DNA of 64,000 bases from Hyphomicrobium_A sp963817485 (GCA_963817485.1 CAWFOR010000016.1:62001-126000), one strand, 5' to 3'. Positions 18,751-28,308 are shown, counted from the stretch's first letter. Notes: generated by a model not told the origin, from the letters alone. Made by a program: numbers and translations.

Positions 18751-19796
18751 GGGTGCGGCGCTGCGGCGCGTGCGGAGGCGATTGCGGCCGCGAGCTTCAG
18801 GCTCTCGACGAAGCTCGCCGCCGAGGCGCGCCCCTCGCGGGCAATATCGAATGCGGTGCCGTGGTCGGGCGACGTGCGCACGAACGGCAGCCCCAGCGTG
18901 ACGTTCACGCCGGTATCGAACGCGAGCGTCTTGAAGGGGATCAGGGCCTGATCGTGATACATGGCGATGGCGGCGTCATAGGAACGCCGTGCGGCCGCGT
19001 GGAAGAGAGTATCGGCCGGGTGCGGCCCCGTCACCCACAGCCCTTCCGCGCGCAGGTCCGCGATCGCCGGAGCGATGACCTCGATCTCCTCGCGCCCGAT
19101 GGTGCCCTCCTCGCCCGCATGCGGGTTGAGGCCGGTGACGGCGATACGCGGTGCATCGACGCTGAAGTCGCGCCGCAGCGCCTCATAGGTGATGCGCACC
19201 GTCTCGAAGATGAGGGAGCGCGTGATCGATGCAGGCACGCTCGCAAGCGGGCAGTGAACGGTGAGGGGAACGACGCGTAGCGCGTCAGAAGCGAGCATCA
19301 TGACGGGGCGGAAGCGCTTGCCGGCGTGGTGGCGCTCGGCGAGCGCGCCCAGGAACTGGGTGTGGCCCGCGTAGGGGAAGTCGGCGCTGCCGACGATGTG
19401 CTTGGCGATCGGATTGGTGACGATCGCCGCGGCCTCGTGGCGGACGACGGCCGCCGTCGCCTCCTCGATTGCCATGATGATCGCCGCGGCGTTTGCCGCA
19501 TCCGGCTCGCCCGGGCGCGGGCGCACGCGGCAGGGGACCGGCCGGATCGGCAAGCTGGTGCCGAAGGCATCTAGCCCGGCAGCCGGCGTGGCAACGGGGG
19601 TGATCGGCACGGCAAGACCGAGCAGGCGAGCTCGCTCGGCCACGGCCTCGACGTCGCCATAGAGCACGAAGGGGCCGATGCCGTTGTCGCGGCGCTCGCT
19701 CCAGGCCTTGAGCGTGATCTCCAGTCCGATGCCGGCCGGGTCGCCCATGCTGACGGCGAGCGGCAGCGGCCGTCTGGTGTCCGGCTCCTGCCCCAT
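18747..19796 (-). CDS. pdxA: 4-hydroxythreonine-4-phosphate dehydrogenase
   Basis: 349-residue NAD-dependent enzyme of pyridoxal phosphate synthesis. ATG 19796 overlaps the surA stop as TGATG, which fixes the start and implies coupled translation; MGQEPDTRRPLPLAVSMGDP leads into SMGDPAGIGLEI. The three metal-binding histidines are in YAGHTQFLG, LNPHAGEEG and YHDQALIPFK. The gene order surA-pdxA-rsmA is conserved in many Proteobacteria. Confidence 0.96.
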   Translation of the reverse strand: MGQEPDTRRPLPLAVSMGDPAGIGLEITLKAWSERRDNGIGPFVLYGDVEAVAERARLLGLAVPITPVATPAAGLDAFGTSLPIRPVPCRVRPRPGEPDAANAAAIIMAIEEATAAVVRHEAAAIVTNPIAKHIVGSADFPYAGHTQFLGALAERHHAGKRFRPVMMLASDALRVVPLTVHCPLASVPASITRSLIFETVRITYEALRRDFSVDAPRIAVTGLNPHAGEEGTIGREEIEVIAPAIADLRAEGLWVTGPHPADTLFHAAARRSYDAAIAMYHDQALIPFKTLAFDTGVNVTLGLPFVRTSPDHGTAFDIAREGRASAASFVESLKLAAAIASARAAAPHP

Positions 19797-21106
19797 CACC
19801 GGAACTCGATGTGGGCGTCCTGACGCAGATCCTTGAGGTGCTTCTTGGAAAGGACCTCGAACTCCTTCTGGCGCAACTCGCTCTCGGCGGTCTGGCGCTT
19901 GGCATCCTCCGCCTTGATGATCTTGCGGCTGCACACGGCCCACAGCTCGACGCCGCCCTCGCCGATGGTGGGCGGCAGCATTTCGTTGTCGTGCGCTGCG
20001 AGCAGGAGGCTGCGCGTCGGCTCGGGAATGGTGCCGGGCCTGCGGTCGCCGAGATCGTCGAAACGGGCGCCGCTGACGCTGCCGGCAAGAGTGCTCGTGC
20101 TCTTGCAGTTGTCGAATTTGGCCCGCACGGTCTCTGCGTCACTCAGGCGCTTGGCGATCTGCTTCTGGTCCGGGGGGACGGCGAGAAGGATGCGATGCAC
20201 GCGCAGCTCCACGTCGTCCTGGCCCTCGGCCGTGGCGACGAAGCGGTCGATGTCGCGGCTCGTAACCGCGATCTGGTGGCCGTAAAGGCGCCGGATCACA
20301 TCGGCCCACGACAACGATACCTTGATCCGCTGGCGCATGCCGGCGATGTTGGCGCCCATCTTGCTGATGTGGTCGGCGAACTGCGCCGGGGTCATCTTGT
20401 TGCGCTCGGCCATGCCGTTGACGATGCGGTCGACGTCATCCTTCTCGGCGACGACGTTGAGGCGGGTTGCCTCCTGCATCTTCAGGCGCTCCTCGATCAA
20501 TTCATCGAGTGCATGCTGGCGTGCGGTCGGCTTGAACTCGGCCATGACCTGACTCTTCAGGCTTTCGACGAACTGCGCCTGCAACTGCTTCACGCGCGCC
20601 TGTTGCTCGGCCTCGGTCTTGGGCGGATCGGCCTGCAGGCGCTTCAGCGCGAAGGCCTTGAACTGGTCGTTGACGTTGCCCGCCTTCAACTTCGCCTGCA
20701 TGCGCTGCTGCAATTCCGGGGAGCCCAGAAGGGAGAGCGTGACGCGCTCGTCGATCTCGTAGCCGGTGATCGGCTCGTCGTTGATGAGGGCAACGATCGA
20801 CTGGGTGCCGGGCTTTATCACCGGAATGGTCGGGTCGGCTTTCGCGGTCGTCGTCGGGGCCTCCTCCGCGGGAGGCGTGGTAGCCTTGGCGCCGTGCTTC
20901 TTCTTGCCGGGCTTCTTGGCGCCGGTGTCGTCGGTGACCGTCGGCTGCCAGTCGTTGGCCTGCTGCGCCTGCGCGGCAACGATCGAGCTCGCCAGCGCGG
21001 CGAGCACGGCCAAGGCCAACACCGCGGCGTGATGAGCTGCGGTCCCGTACGGACGTGAAAAATGCCGCGCCGATGTCATTTCTGAGCGCATTCCGCGAGA
21101 GGTCAT
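19796..21106 (-). CDS. surA: SurA-type periplasmic chaperone / peptidyl-prolyl isomerase
   Basis: 436-residue exported folding factor for outer-membrane proteins. After a long leader with a hydrophobic core (AVLALAVLAALASSIVAAQA) comes a Lys/Pro/Ala-rich linker, then a SurA N-terminal region from about residue 100 (IVALINDEPITGYEIDERV, ALDELIEERLKMQEATRLNVV) and a PpiC-like segment (LRVHRILLAVPPDQ). The C-terminus AHIEFR is the usual end. The true start could be the ATG at 21091 or 21079. It precedes pdxA and follows lptD, whose assembly SurA supports. Confidence 0.88.
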   Translation of the reverse strand: MTSRGMRSEMTSARHFSRPYGTAAHHAAVLALAVLAALASSIVAAQAQQANDWQPTVTDDTGAKKPGKKKHGAKATTPPAEEAPTTTAKADPTIPVIKPGTQSIVALINDEPITGYEIDERVTLSLLGSPELQQRMQAKLKAGNVNDQFKAFALKRLQADPPKTEAEQQARVKQLQAQFVESLKSQVMAEFKPTARQHALDELIEERLKMQEATRLNVVAEKDDVDRIVNGMAERNKMTPAQFADHISKMGANIAGMRQRIKVSLSWADVIRRLYGHQIAVTSRDIDRFVATAEGQDDVELRVHRILLAVPPDQKQIAKRLSDAETVRAKFDNCKSTSTLAGSVSGARFDDLGDRRPGTIPEPTRSLLLAAHDNEMLPPTIGEGGVELWAVCSRKIIKAEDAKRQTAESELRQKEFEVLSKKHLKDLRQDAHIEFR

Positions 21107-21248
21107 CTGGTTGGCGAAGCCGGAGAGCTTTCCGACCCGCTACTCTGCCCGACTTATCTACGCGAACCGTGGCGCCCCCGTGGCACTTGGTGTCCCCGCT
21201 AGACCCGGCGCGCCCTCGCGCCGCGGGACCGGGACAACGCCGTTAATC

Positions 21249-23703
21249 TTAGCCGCCGCCCGACGTCTGCTCGCTGAACACATGCTCGAGCACGTTGGTC
21301 GAGTAGCCGTACTGAGCCCAGATACTTCAGCTCGAAGCGAACCATGAGCGTCTGGCCGTCGATGATGGTCGGGTTGTGGTAGAGGTTATCCGTGTACGAC
21401 GCTGTTAGCACGAAGCACTCGTCGGCGTAGCGCGCCTGGATCATGTCGGAGGCCAGCTGGTCGGTTTCGAGGTCATAGCGTAGCGGCGGCCGCAAGGCTC
21501 CAGCGGTCGGTGATCTTTACGCCAATCTGAACCGGAGATCTCCTGCTGAGGGGTAAGGATCCCATTCGCCGGATCGGACGATAGGTACGAGTAGATCGTG
21601 GATCCCGTAAAGGGACCGACGTCATCTGCGCACCGGCGTCCTCGCGCTCCAGAGCGAAGCTCGCCTCGTTGAAGCGCGATTGCGAGATGAGCTGCACGGC
21701 GGTGAACGGTTGGAGGTAGGCACCGAGCACATAATCCGAGCGATCGGTCTGCAGGCCGCTGTCTGGCGTGAATACGGGGTTGCCGTTGGCGTCGAGGCCG
21801 GGATTCTTGTAGGGGTTGACGCCGGCGAGTTGGAAGCTCTCGCCCGCGAGGATGCGCGCGTAGCCGCCGTAGTTGGCCTGGAACGTGTACTGCAGGCCGA
21901 CGTTGGCGCGTGTGCCGGTCTCGATGCGGTCGTAGCCGGAGAACTTGTTTATGTCGAACAGGTTCGTGTCGTCGAACACGAGGCTCTTGGCGTCCTCGTC
22001 GGGCAGCGTCTTCTGATCGATGCTGGCCTGACGCGCGATGATCTGGCCGATCGGCTCGATGACGTGCGAGCCGTAGCTCGCATTCGCTACCCAGGGATAG
22101 GACACGGTCACGCCCGCCAGCGCCATGCCGCGGGCAAGCGACGTGTTCTGCAGGCGCGCCCATGGGGATCCTGCGGATCGACGAAGTCGCTCAACTGGTA
22201 GATGTCGCCGCGAAGCTGCGCGAAGGGCGTGTAGGTGAGGCCGATCGGGTCGATGAAGCGCTTGCGCCAGTCGATTTCGGTGACGAGCGCGGTTCATCTG
22301 CTCGGTGCCGCTGAAGGGCACGAGCGCCGTCGGATTCTGGTTGCCGAGAAGCTCAGCGCGTTGGTGTTCCAGCGGAACTCGCCGCCGAGCCAAGGGTCGG
22401 CCACCACGTAGTTGTAGTCGAGCATCGGGTGGGCGATAGACTTGTTGGCTTGTGCGACCTCGCCATTGGCCAGTGAACTGCTGGCTGATGTAAGTAGTCG
22501 GCCTCGAGCACCGAAGTAGTTGCGCTCGGAAATGCCGTTGAGGAACACTCTGTCGACCACGTCGGTCGCAAGAATGTTGTCGAGCTTATAGAAGCGGCGG
22601 AAGGTGTCGTCGGTTGCGGCCGTGACGTCCCACCCGAAGTGCCACCAGCTCGCGAGCGTAGAAGAGGCCCTTCGTCTCGATGCTGCCGCGGAAGCCGTTG
22701 TAGTTGTCGGGATTGGACGATGGTTGACGGCAGATCGTTGGGGTTCTGATCGATGCCGGCCAGCTTGATATAGTACTGGCCGTTCTCCAGACGGTGCCGC
22801 CACTCGCCCTGCCACAGGATGCCCTGGCGGGACATGTAGAGCGGATTGAAGGTGAAATCGTAGTTTGGCGCGAGCGCAAAGTAGTAGGGCATGCCAACAA
22901 TGCTGCCCAGAGTGGATCGAGCTTGCGTACTCCGGCATCAGGAACCCGGACTTGCGCTTCACCGACGGGTCGGCGTGCTCGAAGTACGGCGCGTAGAGGA
23001 CCGGCACGCCGAAGAGCTCGAACTGCGCGTCCTGGTAGGTGATGGTCGCGGCCTGCTGATCGTGGATCACGGTCGCGGCGCTGATACACCACAAGGGCGG
23101 CATGCCGTCGTTGGTTTTGCACGGCGTGAAGCGGCCATTGGTGAACACGGTCGTGTTGCCGCCGCGGCGCACTGCGCGCTCGCCTGCAATACGTGAGTCG
23201 TCGCTGGTCACGATGCTCAAGGACTGCACGAAGCCATCGCGGAAGTCGTCGGTGAGCGTGTAGCGATCAGCGCGGACGATGTTGCCGTTGGGCTCCTTGA
23301 GCACGACGTTGCCGACAGCCGTCAGCGTGTTGGCGGACTGGTCGTAGACGACCTGGTCGGCGGTCAGGATGTAGTTGTTGTAGTAGATCTCGACGTTGCC
23401 GCGCGCGACGACGCGATTGCCGCCCGTGTCGTAGACGAGCTCATCGCCCTGCAGGTAGAGCGGCTGCGACTTGTCGAGGTTGCGCGAGGGGCCGACCATC
23501 GACTGCTTGGGGAACGCCGTCGACTTCTGGACGCTCGGCGAGAGCGTGCTCGGATCCTGAGCGTGAGCGGTCTGCGCGCCGAACAAAACCGCGGCCGCAA
23601 GGCAAGCGAGCATGGCCAAACGCTCCCGGCCAGCTGCCTTCCGGCGCCGGCAAGGAACGCGTGACGATCCGCAACCCTCTTGCGGTGCCCGCGTGTGACG
23701 CAT
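21249..23703 (-). pseudogene. lptD: LPS-assembly protein LptD, broken by many frame changes
   Basis: Outer-membrane beta-barrel that inserts LPS. The N-terminal 260 codons are intact: signal peptide, then the OstA-type domain (LYLQGDELVYDTGGNRVVAR, FELFGVPVLYAPYFEHADP, KSGFLMPEYASS). After about 22,910 the reading frame changes near 22,910, 22,715, 22,655, 22,345, 22,290, 22,160, 21,625, 21,535, 21,490 and 21,315, with one or two more near 22,490. Between these points each segment is good LptD: YYFALAPNYDFTFNPLY, WWHFGWDVTAATDDTFRRFY, VTEIDWRKRFIDPIGLTYTP, NTSLARGMALAGVTVSYPWV, RYDLETDQLASDMIQA, ending YSTNVLEHVFSEQTSGGG and TAA at 21249. Few stops interrupt the correct frame. Sequencing error or recent decay cannot be separated here. 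Confidence 0.85.
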
Positions 23704-23706
23704 CAC

Positions 23707-24801
23707 TCAGCCATCCTCCTGGTGCAACAGCACCGTAGCCGAGACAATTAAGACCAAAACCACAGGCAACCAGATTGCCACCCACGGGGGCGCCAATCCG
23801 GCCACTCCGATCTGCCGGGAGACCTCAGATAAAAGGAAGAAGCCAAAACCCCCCACCAGTCCGGCCATAACCATAGTCTGGATGCCTCCAGCGCGGAATG
23901 ACCCCAACGACACAGTTGCAGCCAAAAGGACCATGGCTGCACACAGGAGTGGACGCGAAATCAAAGCTTCATATTGAATCCGCAACCGGCCACTCGAAAG
24001 CTTAGCCTTTTCAGCTACTTCGATCAGCGCTGGCAGCTCCCAGAACGAAACTGAGAGGAGCGAACCGAGGGCGTCAGTCACACGTTCCGGTGTGAGGTAT
24101 GTGGACAAAAGATAGGTATCGAACTTTTCGGGCTCGCGGCCGAGGCGCACGACCCAGGCATCGCGGATCTCCCAGAAGCCATCACGCAGGTCCGCCCGGG
24201 CCCCGTCGACCCGCTCCACGAAGTGGCCGTCCGGACTGAACACGAAGGCGGTGACGCCGGTGAGCGTAAGCCCCCGGTTGGAGGCTAGCGCGGCGCTGAT
24301 CACCGACTGCCCGTCGGCCCCGTCCTGACGCAGCCAAGAGGTGCCGGAGTGTGAGCTTAAGAGGTTGGCTTCCTTGCCAAAAGCCTCCGCAAAGAGGCTC
24401 TCGGCGGCGGTGCGCCCAGCCGCGGCCAGCGGATTGAACACCATGGCCGTGAGGGCCCCGACAACGAGCGCGACGAGGATGCCGGGACGCAGGAACTGCC
24501 ACACGCTCATGCCGCCCGCACGCATGACGACGAGCTCGCTGCGGCGGCTCAATTGCAGGAGCGTGGCAATGCTGCCGACGAGGACGGCAAACGAGATGAG
24601 GTACTCGGCGTAGGCCGGCAGCCGCAGCAGCGCGATGAACGCGAGCGTCAGCAACGACACCTCGCCGTACTTGCCCGATTGGCGCAACAGCTCGACGAAG
24701 TCGATGAGGAAGATCAGGACGGAACAGAGGAGGAACGTGACGACGATGCCCAGCAGGAAGCGGCTGGCGATGTAGCGGCCGAGGGTGCGGGGTCTGCGCA
24801 T
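23707..24801 (-). CDS. lptG: LPS export permease LptG
   Basis: 364-residue inner-membrane subunit of the LptBFG ABC transporter that extracts LPS. Six membrane helices: three early (FLLGIVVTFLLCSVLIFLID, LLRLPAYAEYLISFAVLVGS, ILVALVVGALTAMVF) and three late, around a periplasmic jellyroll. Its stop abuts the lptD start and it follows lptF by 6 bases. The last third of the gene (23,707 to about 24,130) is clearly lower in GC and third-position G/C than the rest, although the protein there is normal. Confidence 0.94.
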   Translation of the reverse strand: MRRPRTLGRYIASRFLLGIVVTFLLCSVLIFLIDFVELLRQSGKYGEVSLLTLAFIALLRLPAYAEYLISFAVLVGSIATLLQLSRRSELVVMRAGGMSVWQFLRPGILVALVVGALTAMVFNPLAAAGRTAAESLFAEAFGKEANLLSSHSGTSWLRQDGADGQSVISAALASNRGLTLTGVTAFVFSPDGHFVERVDGARADLRDGFWEIRDAWVVRLGREPEKFDTYLLSTYLTPERVTDALGSLLSVSFWELPALIEVAEKAKLSSGRLRIQYEALISRPLLCAAMVLLAATVSLGSFRAGGIQTMVMAGLVGGFGFFLLSEVSRQIGVAGLAPPWVAIWLPVVLVLIVSATVLLHQEDG

Positions 24802-24807
24802 GCGCTG

Positions 24808-26010
24808 TTAGCTCCGCGCCGCGAAGGCGCGCGCTGGAAGCGCGATCAGCCAACCGAGCGGGGCGAAAAGCACGCCGGCAACGGCTTCGAATGCGGCGCT
24901 GAGCCGGCTGTTTGCGAGCGTCCGCCGCCTCCGCTCGAGCTGCCACAGCGGCATGAGGATGGCGAGCAGGGGAAGGCCGTAGAGCAGCGGCACCGCTCCG
25001 GCGTTCAGCACGACGACGTTGTTGAGCGCGAGGCCCCCGAGCCGCAGCGTGGCTGCGACAACGAACGCGATGGTGATCTGGCGCACGCTGCTCTGGCGTG
25101 TCGAGTGCGCCTGACCGACGGCGGCGAGCGCAATCAGCGCAAACGCGATTGGGTAGAGCGGGTTCGACGATCGCTCATGCAACTCGGCGCGGAACTTGCC
25201 CGGCGACTGGATGTAGCCCTGGCTGGTGGCCTCCGGATGGAGGAGCTCGCTCAGGTAGCGCTCGCGCGGCTTCAGGTCGTCGTTGTCGTCGTCGAGCTTC
25301 TTCTCGAAACGGTCGAGGTCGACGGCGTACTTGTCGAACGCCACGATCTGCGCCGGCTCGTCCTTGTCGGTGCGCCGCACGATATGGCCTTGGCTCATGA
25401 CGAGATAGTTCGACGGTGGGCGCTTCACGATGATGCCGTGCTCGGCGAGGTAGGACTGGGTCTGCGCCTTGTCGCGGCTGTCGTGCACGATGAGGCCGAG
25501 GAGCTCGCCGTTGAGCGTGCGCTCGCGGATGTGGAAGGTGAGATTGTCCTCAGGGCTCGAGAACTGCCCCGGCTGAATGACCTGCGTAAGGATGTCGGTG
25601 CGCACCTGCACGATGTAATCGCGCAGCAGCCGCATGCTCCAGGGCATCGCAAGGTGATTGACGAAGGCGACGCCCAGCGCCACGAGCATCGAGAGGATGA
25701 TCAGCGGCCGCGCCGCGCTCCACACGGTGGCGCCCGAGGCCGTGAGCACGATCAGCTCGCTGTCGCTGTTGAGGCGGTTCAGCGTGTGGATGGCGGCGAT
25801 CAGCAGCGAGAAGGGAGCAATGATCGCCATCAGGTTCGGGAGCGCAAGCGTGGTCATCTTGACCAGCATCCACACGTCCTGGCCTTGCGAGGTGACGACG
25901 TTGAGCTGGCGCAGGGCGAGTGCAATCCACACGATGGCGGACAGCGACAAGAGGATGATCAGCAGCGCGCCGCCGGCCTGCCGAAAGACATACCTTTCGA
26001 AGATCGTCAT
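24808..26010 (-). CDS. lptF: LPS export permease LptF
   Basis: 400-residue partner of LptG. It begins MTIFERYVFRQAGGALLIIL, typical for LptF, with further helices in LNVVTSQGQDVWMLVKMTTL, FSLLIAAIHTLNRLNSDSEL, SEL being the conserved coupling-helix motif, and three C-terminal helices ending near residue 385. The large middle part is the periplasmic jellyroll. First gene of the lptF-lptG-lptD-surA-pdxA-rsmA run, transcribed away from pepA. Confidence 0.95.
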   Translation of the reverse strand: MTIFERYVFRQAGGALLIILLSLSAIVWIALALRQLNVVTSQGQDVWMLVKMTTLALPNLMAIIAPFSLLIAAIHTLNRLNSDSELIVLTASGATVWSAARPLIILSMLVALGVAFVNHLAMPWSMRLLRDYIVQVRTDILTQVIQPGQFSSPEDNLTFHIRERTLNGELLGLIVHDSRDKAQTQSYLAEHGIIVKRPPSNYLVMSQGHIVRRTDKDEPAQIVAFDKYAVDLDRFEKKLDDDNDDLKPRERYLSELLHPEATSQGYIQSPGKFRAELHERSSNPLYPIAFALIALAAVGQAHSTRQSSVRQITIAFVVAATLRLGGLALNNVVVLNAGAVPLLYGLPLLAILMPLWQLERRRRTLANSRLSAAFEAVAGVLFAPLGWLIALPARAFAARS

Positions 26011-26414
26011 CGGATATCCGAAGCGGCAAAATTTGCAGCGCGGCGTGACATCCCCGGTTCGCGCCCCCAGGCCATTGGACTTTCACGCGAGAGTGGCGGA
26101 AATTCGGCCCTCTGCCAGCGACTTGCACCTATCCACGCGGCCCTGCGGCCTAAGCGCCATAGCCGGGAACACTACAAGAACAATGGCCGAAGGCGTGCCG
26201 GTCAAAATCGCGTGCCCTCTATGCGACCTTGCTTGAAACTTTAACTGCGAGCGGTTTAGCTCAAGCCGGACGTCGCCTTTCCCGACGGCATGAGGTCCGG
26301 GGTCTTCCGCGATCGGCAGCGGCAAAAGCGTGGATGTGAGCATCCACGATCGACCTGGCTTGGCCTTCGCGGGACGCACATGACCTGACTGCACACTGCC
26401 TGGAGCCCGCATCT
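26011..26414. promoter_or_regulatory. Divergent control region between lptF and pepA
   Basis: 404 bases without a convincing gene separate the divergent lptF and pepA. Both promoters should be here. A perfect hairpin CGTGGATG-TGAG-CATCCACG lies at 26329-26348, some 70 bases before the pepA start region. TTGAAA at about 26233 followed after 17 bases by TTAGCT could be a plus-strand promoter for pepA, but this is weak. Confidence 0.45.
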
Positions 26415-26497
26415 ATGACCATAACAGCCTCGAGATCGTCTTTGCCCCGCTCAGCGCCGACCTGGAAGCAACGAGCCTTCTGCTCGCCGGCGAGGAC

Positions 26498-27943
26498 ATG
26501 GCGCTCGGAGGCCGAGGCAAGGAGCTCGATCAGCGCTCGGGTGGCGCCGTCGCCAAGGCGGCCGAGGCGGCGCAGTTCAAGGGCAAGCGCAAGAGCACCG
26601 TCGAGCTGCTGGCGCCGCCGCGGCTCGGCGTGAGCCGGCTCGTGCTGCTCGGCACCGGCAAAGGGGCAGAGCTCAAGGAGAACGATTGGGCGTTGCTCGG
26701 CGGCTCGGCCGTTGGCGCGATCTCTGCGCGCAAGACGAAAAGTGCCAGCATCATCGCCGAGGCCGTCGATACGGGTTCGACGCGGCCCGAGGCGATTGCC
26801 GCGCTCATCGCATTTGGTGCGCTGCTGCGCCACTACGAGTTCCGCAAGTATTTGACGAAGCAGAAGCCGGACGACGAGACCGCCGAGCCCGACACGCTGC
26901 AGAAGCTCGTCATCCACTGCGAGAATCCCGACAAGGCGCGTGCGGCCTTTGCCCGGCACCAGGCGGTGGCCCATGGCGTCGTCATCGCGCGCGACCTCGT
27001 CAACGAGCCGGCCAACGTACTGGGGCCGATCGAGTTCGCGGATCGCGTGCGCGAGCTGGAGAAGGTCGGCGTGGAGGTCGAGATCTTCGACGCCGCAGAG
27101 ATCGAGAAGCTCAAGATGGGGGCACTGCTGGCGGTGGCGCAGGGAAGCGTGCGCCCCGCGCGCGTTGCAGTCATGCAGTGGCACGGCGCGAAATCGAAGC
27201 GGGCCAAACCGCTCGCCATCATCGGCAAGGGCGTTGTGTTCGATACGGGCGGCATCTCCATCAAGCCGGCGGCCGGCATGGAGGACATGAAGGGCGACAT
27301 GGGCGGTGCCGCCTGCGTCGTCGGGCTGATGCATGCGTTGGGCGAGCGCAAAGCGAACGCCAACGTCGTCGGCATCATCGGCCTCGTGGAGAACATGCCG
27401 TCGGGATCGGCGACGCGGCCGGGCGACATCGTCAAGGCCCACTCGGGCCAGACCGTCGAAATCCTCAACACGGACGCGGAGGGGCGGCTCGTCCTCGCCG
27501 ACCTCATCTCCTATGTGCAGGAGCGTTTCAAGCCGCGGCTCATCATCGATCTCGCGACGCTCACCGGCGCCATCATGGTCGCGCTCGGCAAAGAGTACGC
27601 CGGCCTCTTCGTCAACGACGACAAGCTCGCGCATGATCTGCTCGAGGCGTCCTCGGCGACGGGGGAGAAGGTGTGGCGCATGCCGCTCGACAAGGCCTAC
27701 GACAAGATGATCGAGTCCAAGAACGCCGACATCAAGAACATCGGCGGGCGCTGGGCGGGCGCGTGCACGGCGGCAGCGTTCCTCAAGTATTTCGTCAAGG
27801 ACACGCCGTGGGCCCACATCGACCTTGCCGGCACCGCAATGGATGCGCCGAAGTCGGAGATCAACCCGAGTTGGGGCTCGGGCTGGGGCGTGCGGCTGCT
27901 CGATCGCTTCATCGCCGACAAGCATGAGCGCGCCGAGAAGTAG
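26498..27943 (+). CDS. pepA: Leucyl aminopeptidase (M17)
   Basis: Two-metal aminopeptidase that frees N-terminal residues in the cytosol. The metal and catalytic region is complete: GKGVVFDTGGISIKPAAGM, MKGDMGGAA and NTDAEGRLVLADLI, then NIGGRWAGACTAAAFL. The first in-frame start is ATG 26498 (481 residues). However, coding sequence of PepA type continues upstream (SLEIVFAPLSADLEATSLLL) without any start codon, while ATG 26415, with GGAG nine bases before it, is one frame away. One base missing between about 26417 and 26421 would join them and give a normal protein of about 509 residues. So the N-terminus shown is probably 28 residues short. Confidence 0.9.
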   Translation: MALGGRGKELDQRSGGAVAKAAEAAQFKGKRKSTVELLAPPRLGVSRLVLLGTGKGAELKENDWALLGGSAVGAISARKTKSASIIAEAVDTGSTRPEAIAALIAFGALLRHYEFRKYLTKQKPDDETAEPDTLQKLVIHCENPDKARAAFARHQAVAHGVVIARDLVNEPANVLGPIEFADRVRELEKVGVEVEIFDAAEIEKLKMGALLAVAQGSVRPARVAVMQWHGAKSKRAKPLAIIGKGVVFDTGGISIKPAAGMEDMKGDMGGAACVVGLMHALGERKANANVVGIIGLVENMPSGSATRPGDIVKAHSGQTVEILNTDAEGRLVLADLISYVQERFKPRLIIDLATLTGAIMVALGKEYAGLFVNDDKLAHDLLEASSATGEKVWRMPLDKAYDKMIESKNADIKNIGGRWAGACTAAAFLKYFVKDTPWAHIDLAGTAMDAPKSEINPSWGSGWGVRLLDRFIADKHERAEK

Positions 27944-27959
27944 CCTCTTGTGGCTCAGA

Positions 27960-28035
27960 GCTGTTAAAATTAACTAATGGATTTATAAGTTAGTAAATAA
28001 TATTATTTTCCATAATATATATTATGCGAATGAGA
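27960..28035. other. AT-rich island with two perfect palindromes
   Basis: In the 115-base gap between the convergent pepA and the small membrane protein gene lies a stretch of about 75 bases that is overwhelmingly A and T, in a region otherwise about two-thirds G+C. It contains AAATAATATTATTT (27995-28008) and ATAATATATATTAT (28012-28025), both perfect 14-bp palindromes, three bases apart. It could end transcription from both sides or bind a nucleoid or regulatory protein. Confidence 0.6.
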
Positions 28036-28058
28036 ATTGAGCTCGCTCAGGCCTAAGG

Positions 28059-28286
28059 TTAGGTTGGCGCAGCCGAGGTCCTCACGCGCCAGCGCCGCAG
28101 CGCCACGACAACCCAGATTATCTCTACGGCGCCGAACGGCCACGCGCCCTGGAGAAAGCCGTAGAGCGATGCGAGCGCGCAGGTCGCCGCAAAGCCTAAG
28201 ATGTAGTTTGGGCTGCGGTCCTCGAGCGCGTAGCACACGAGCATGGCGATGACGGCAAAGAGGCCGAAGAGCGTCAGCGCGTCCAA
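28059..28286 (-). CDS. Small two-helix membrane protein
   Basis: 75-residue protein from a TTG start at 28286, chosen because GGAGGAGAG stands just upstream. Two or three hydrophobic stretches fill it (LFGLFAVIAMLVCYALED, YILGFAATCALASLYGFLQ, VEIIWVVVALRRWR). I do not recognise a named family. It follows the next membrane protein gene by 22 bases on the same strand, so both are likely co-expressed. Confidence 0.65.
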   Translation of the reverse strand: MDALTLFGLFAVIAMLVCYALEDRSPNYILGFAATCALASLYGFLQGAWPFGAVEIIWVVVALRRWRVRTSAAPT

Positions 28287-28308
28287 GCTCGTCTCTCCTC
28301 CAGCGCGC

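Noticed and set aside
24553..26244. 563-codon plus-strand open frame opposite lptG and lptF
   Set aside because: Low-complexity Arg/Asp/His composition typical of an antisense shadow.
26415..26633. Separate small gene starting at ATG 26415
   Set aside because: Beyond the first codons its frame is nonsense, while the overlapping frame is PepA; best explained as the pepA start with a missing base.
28020..28045. Fur or Irr box next to the AT-rich palindromes (AATGAGAATTGAG)
   Set aside because: Too weak a match and located between converging gene ends, not a promoter.
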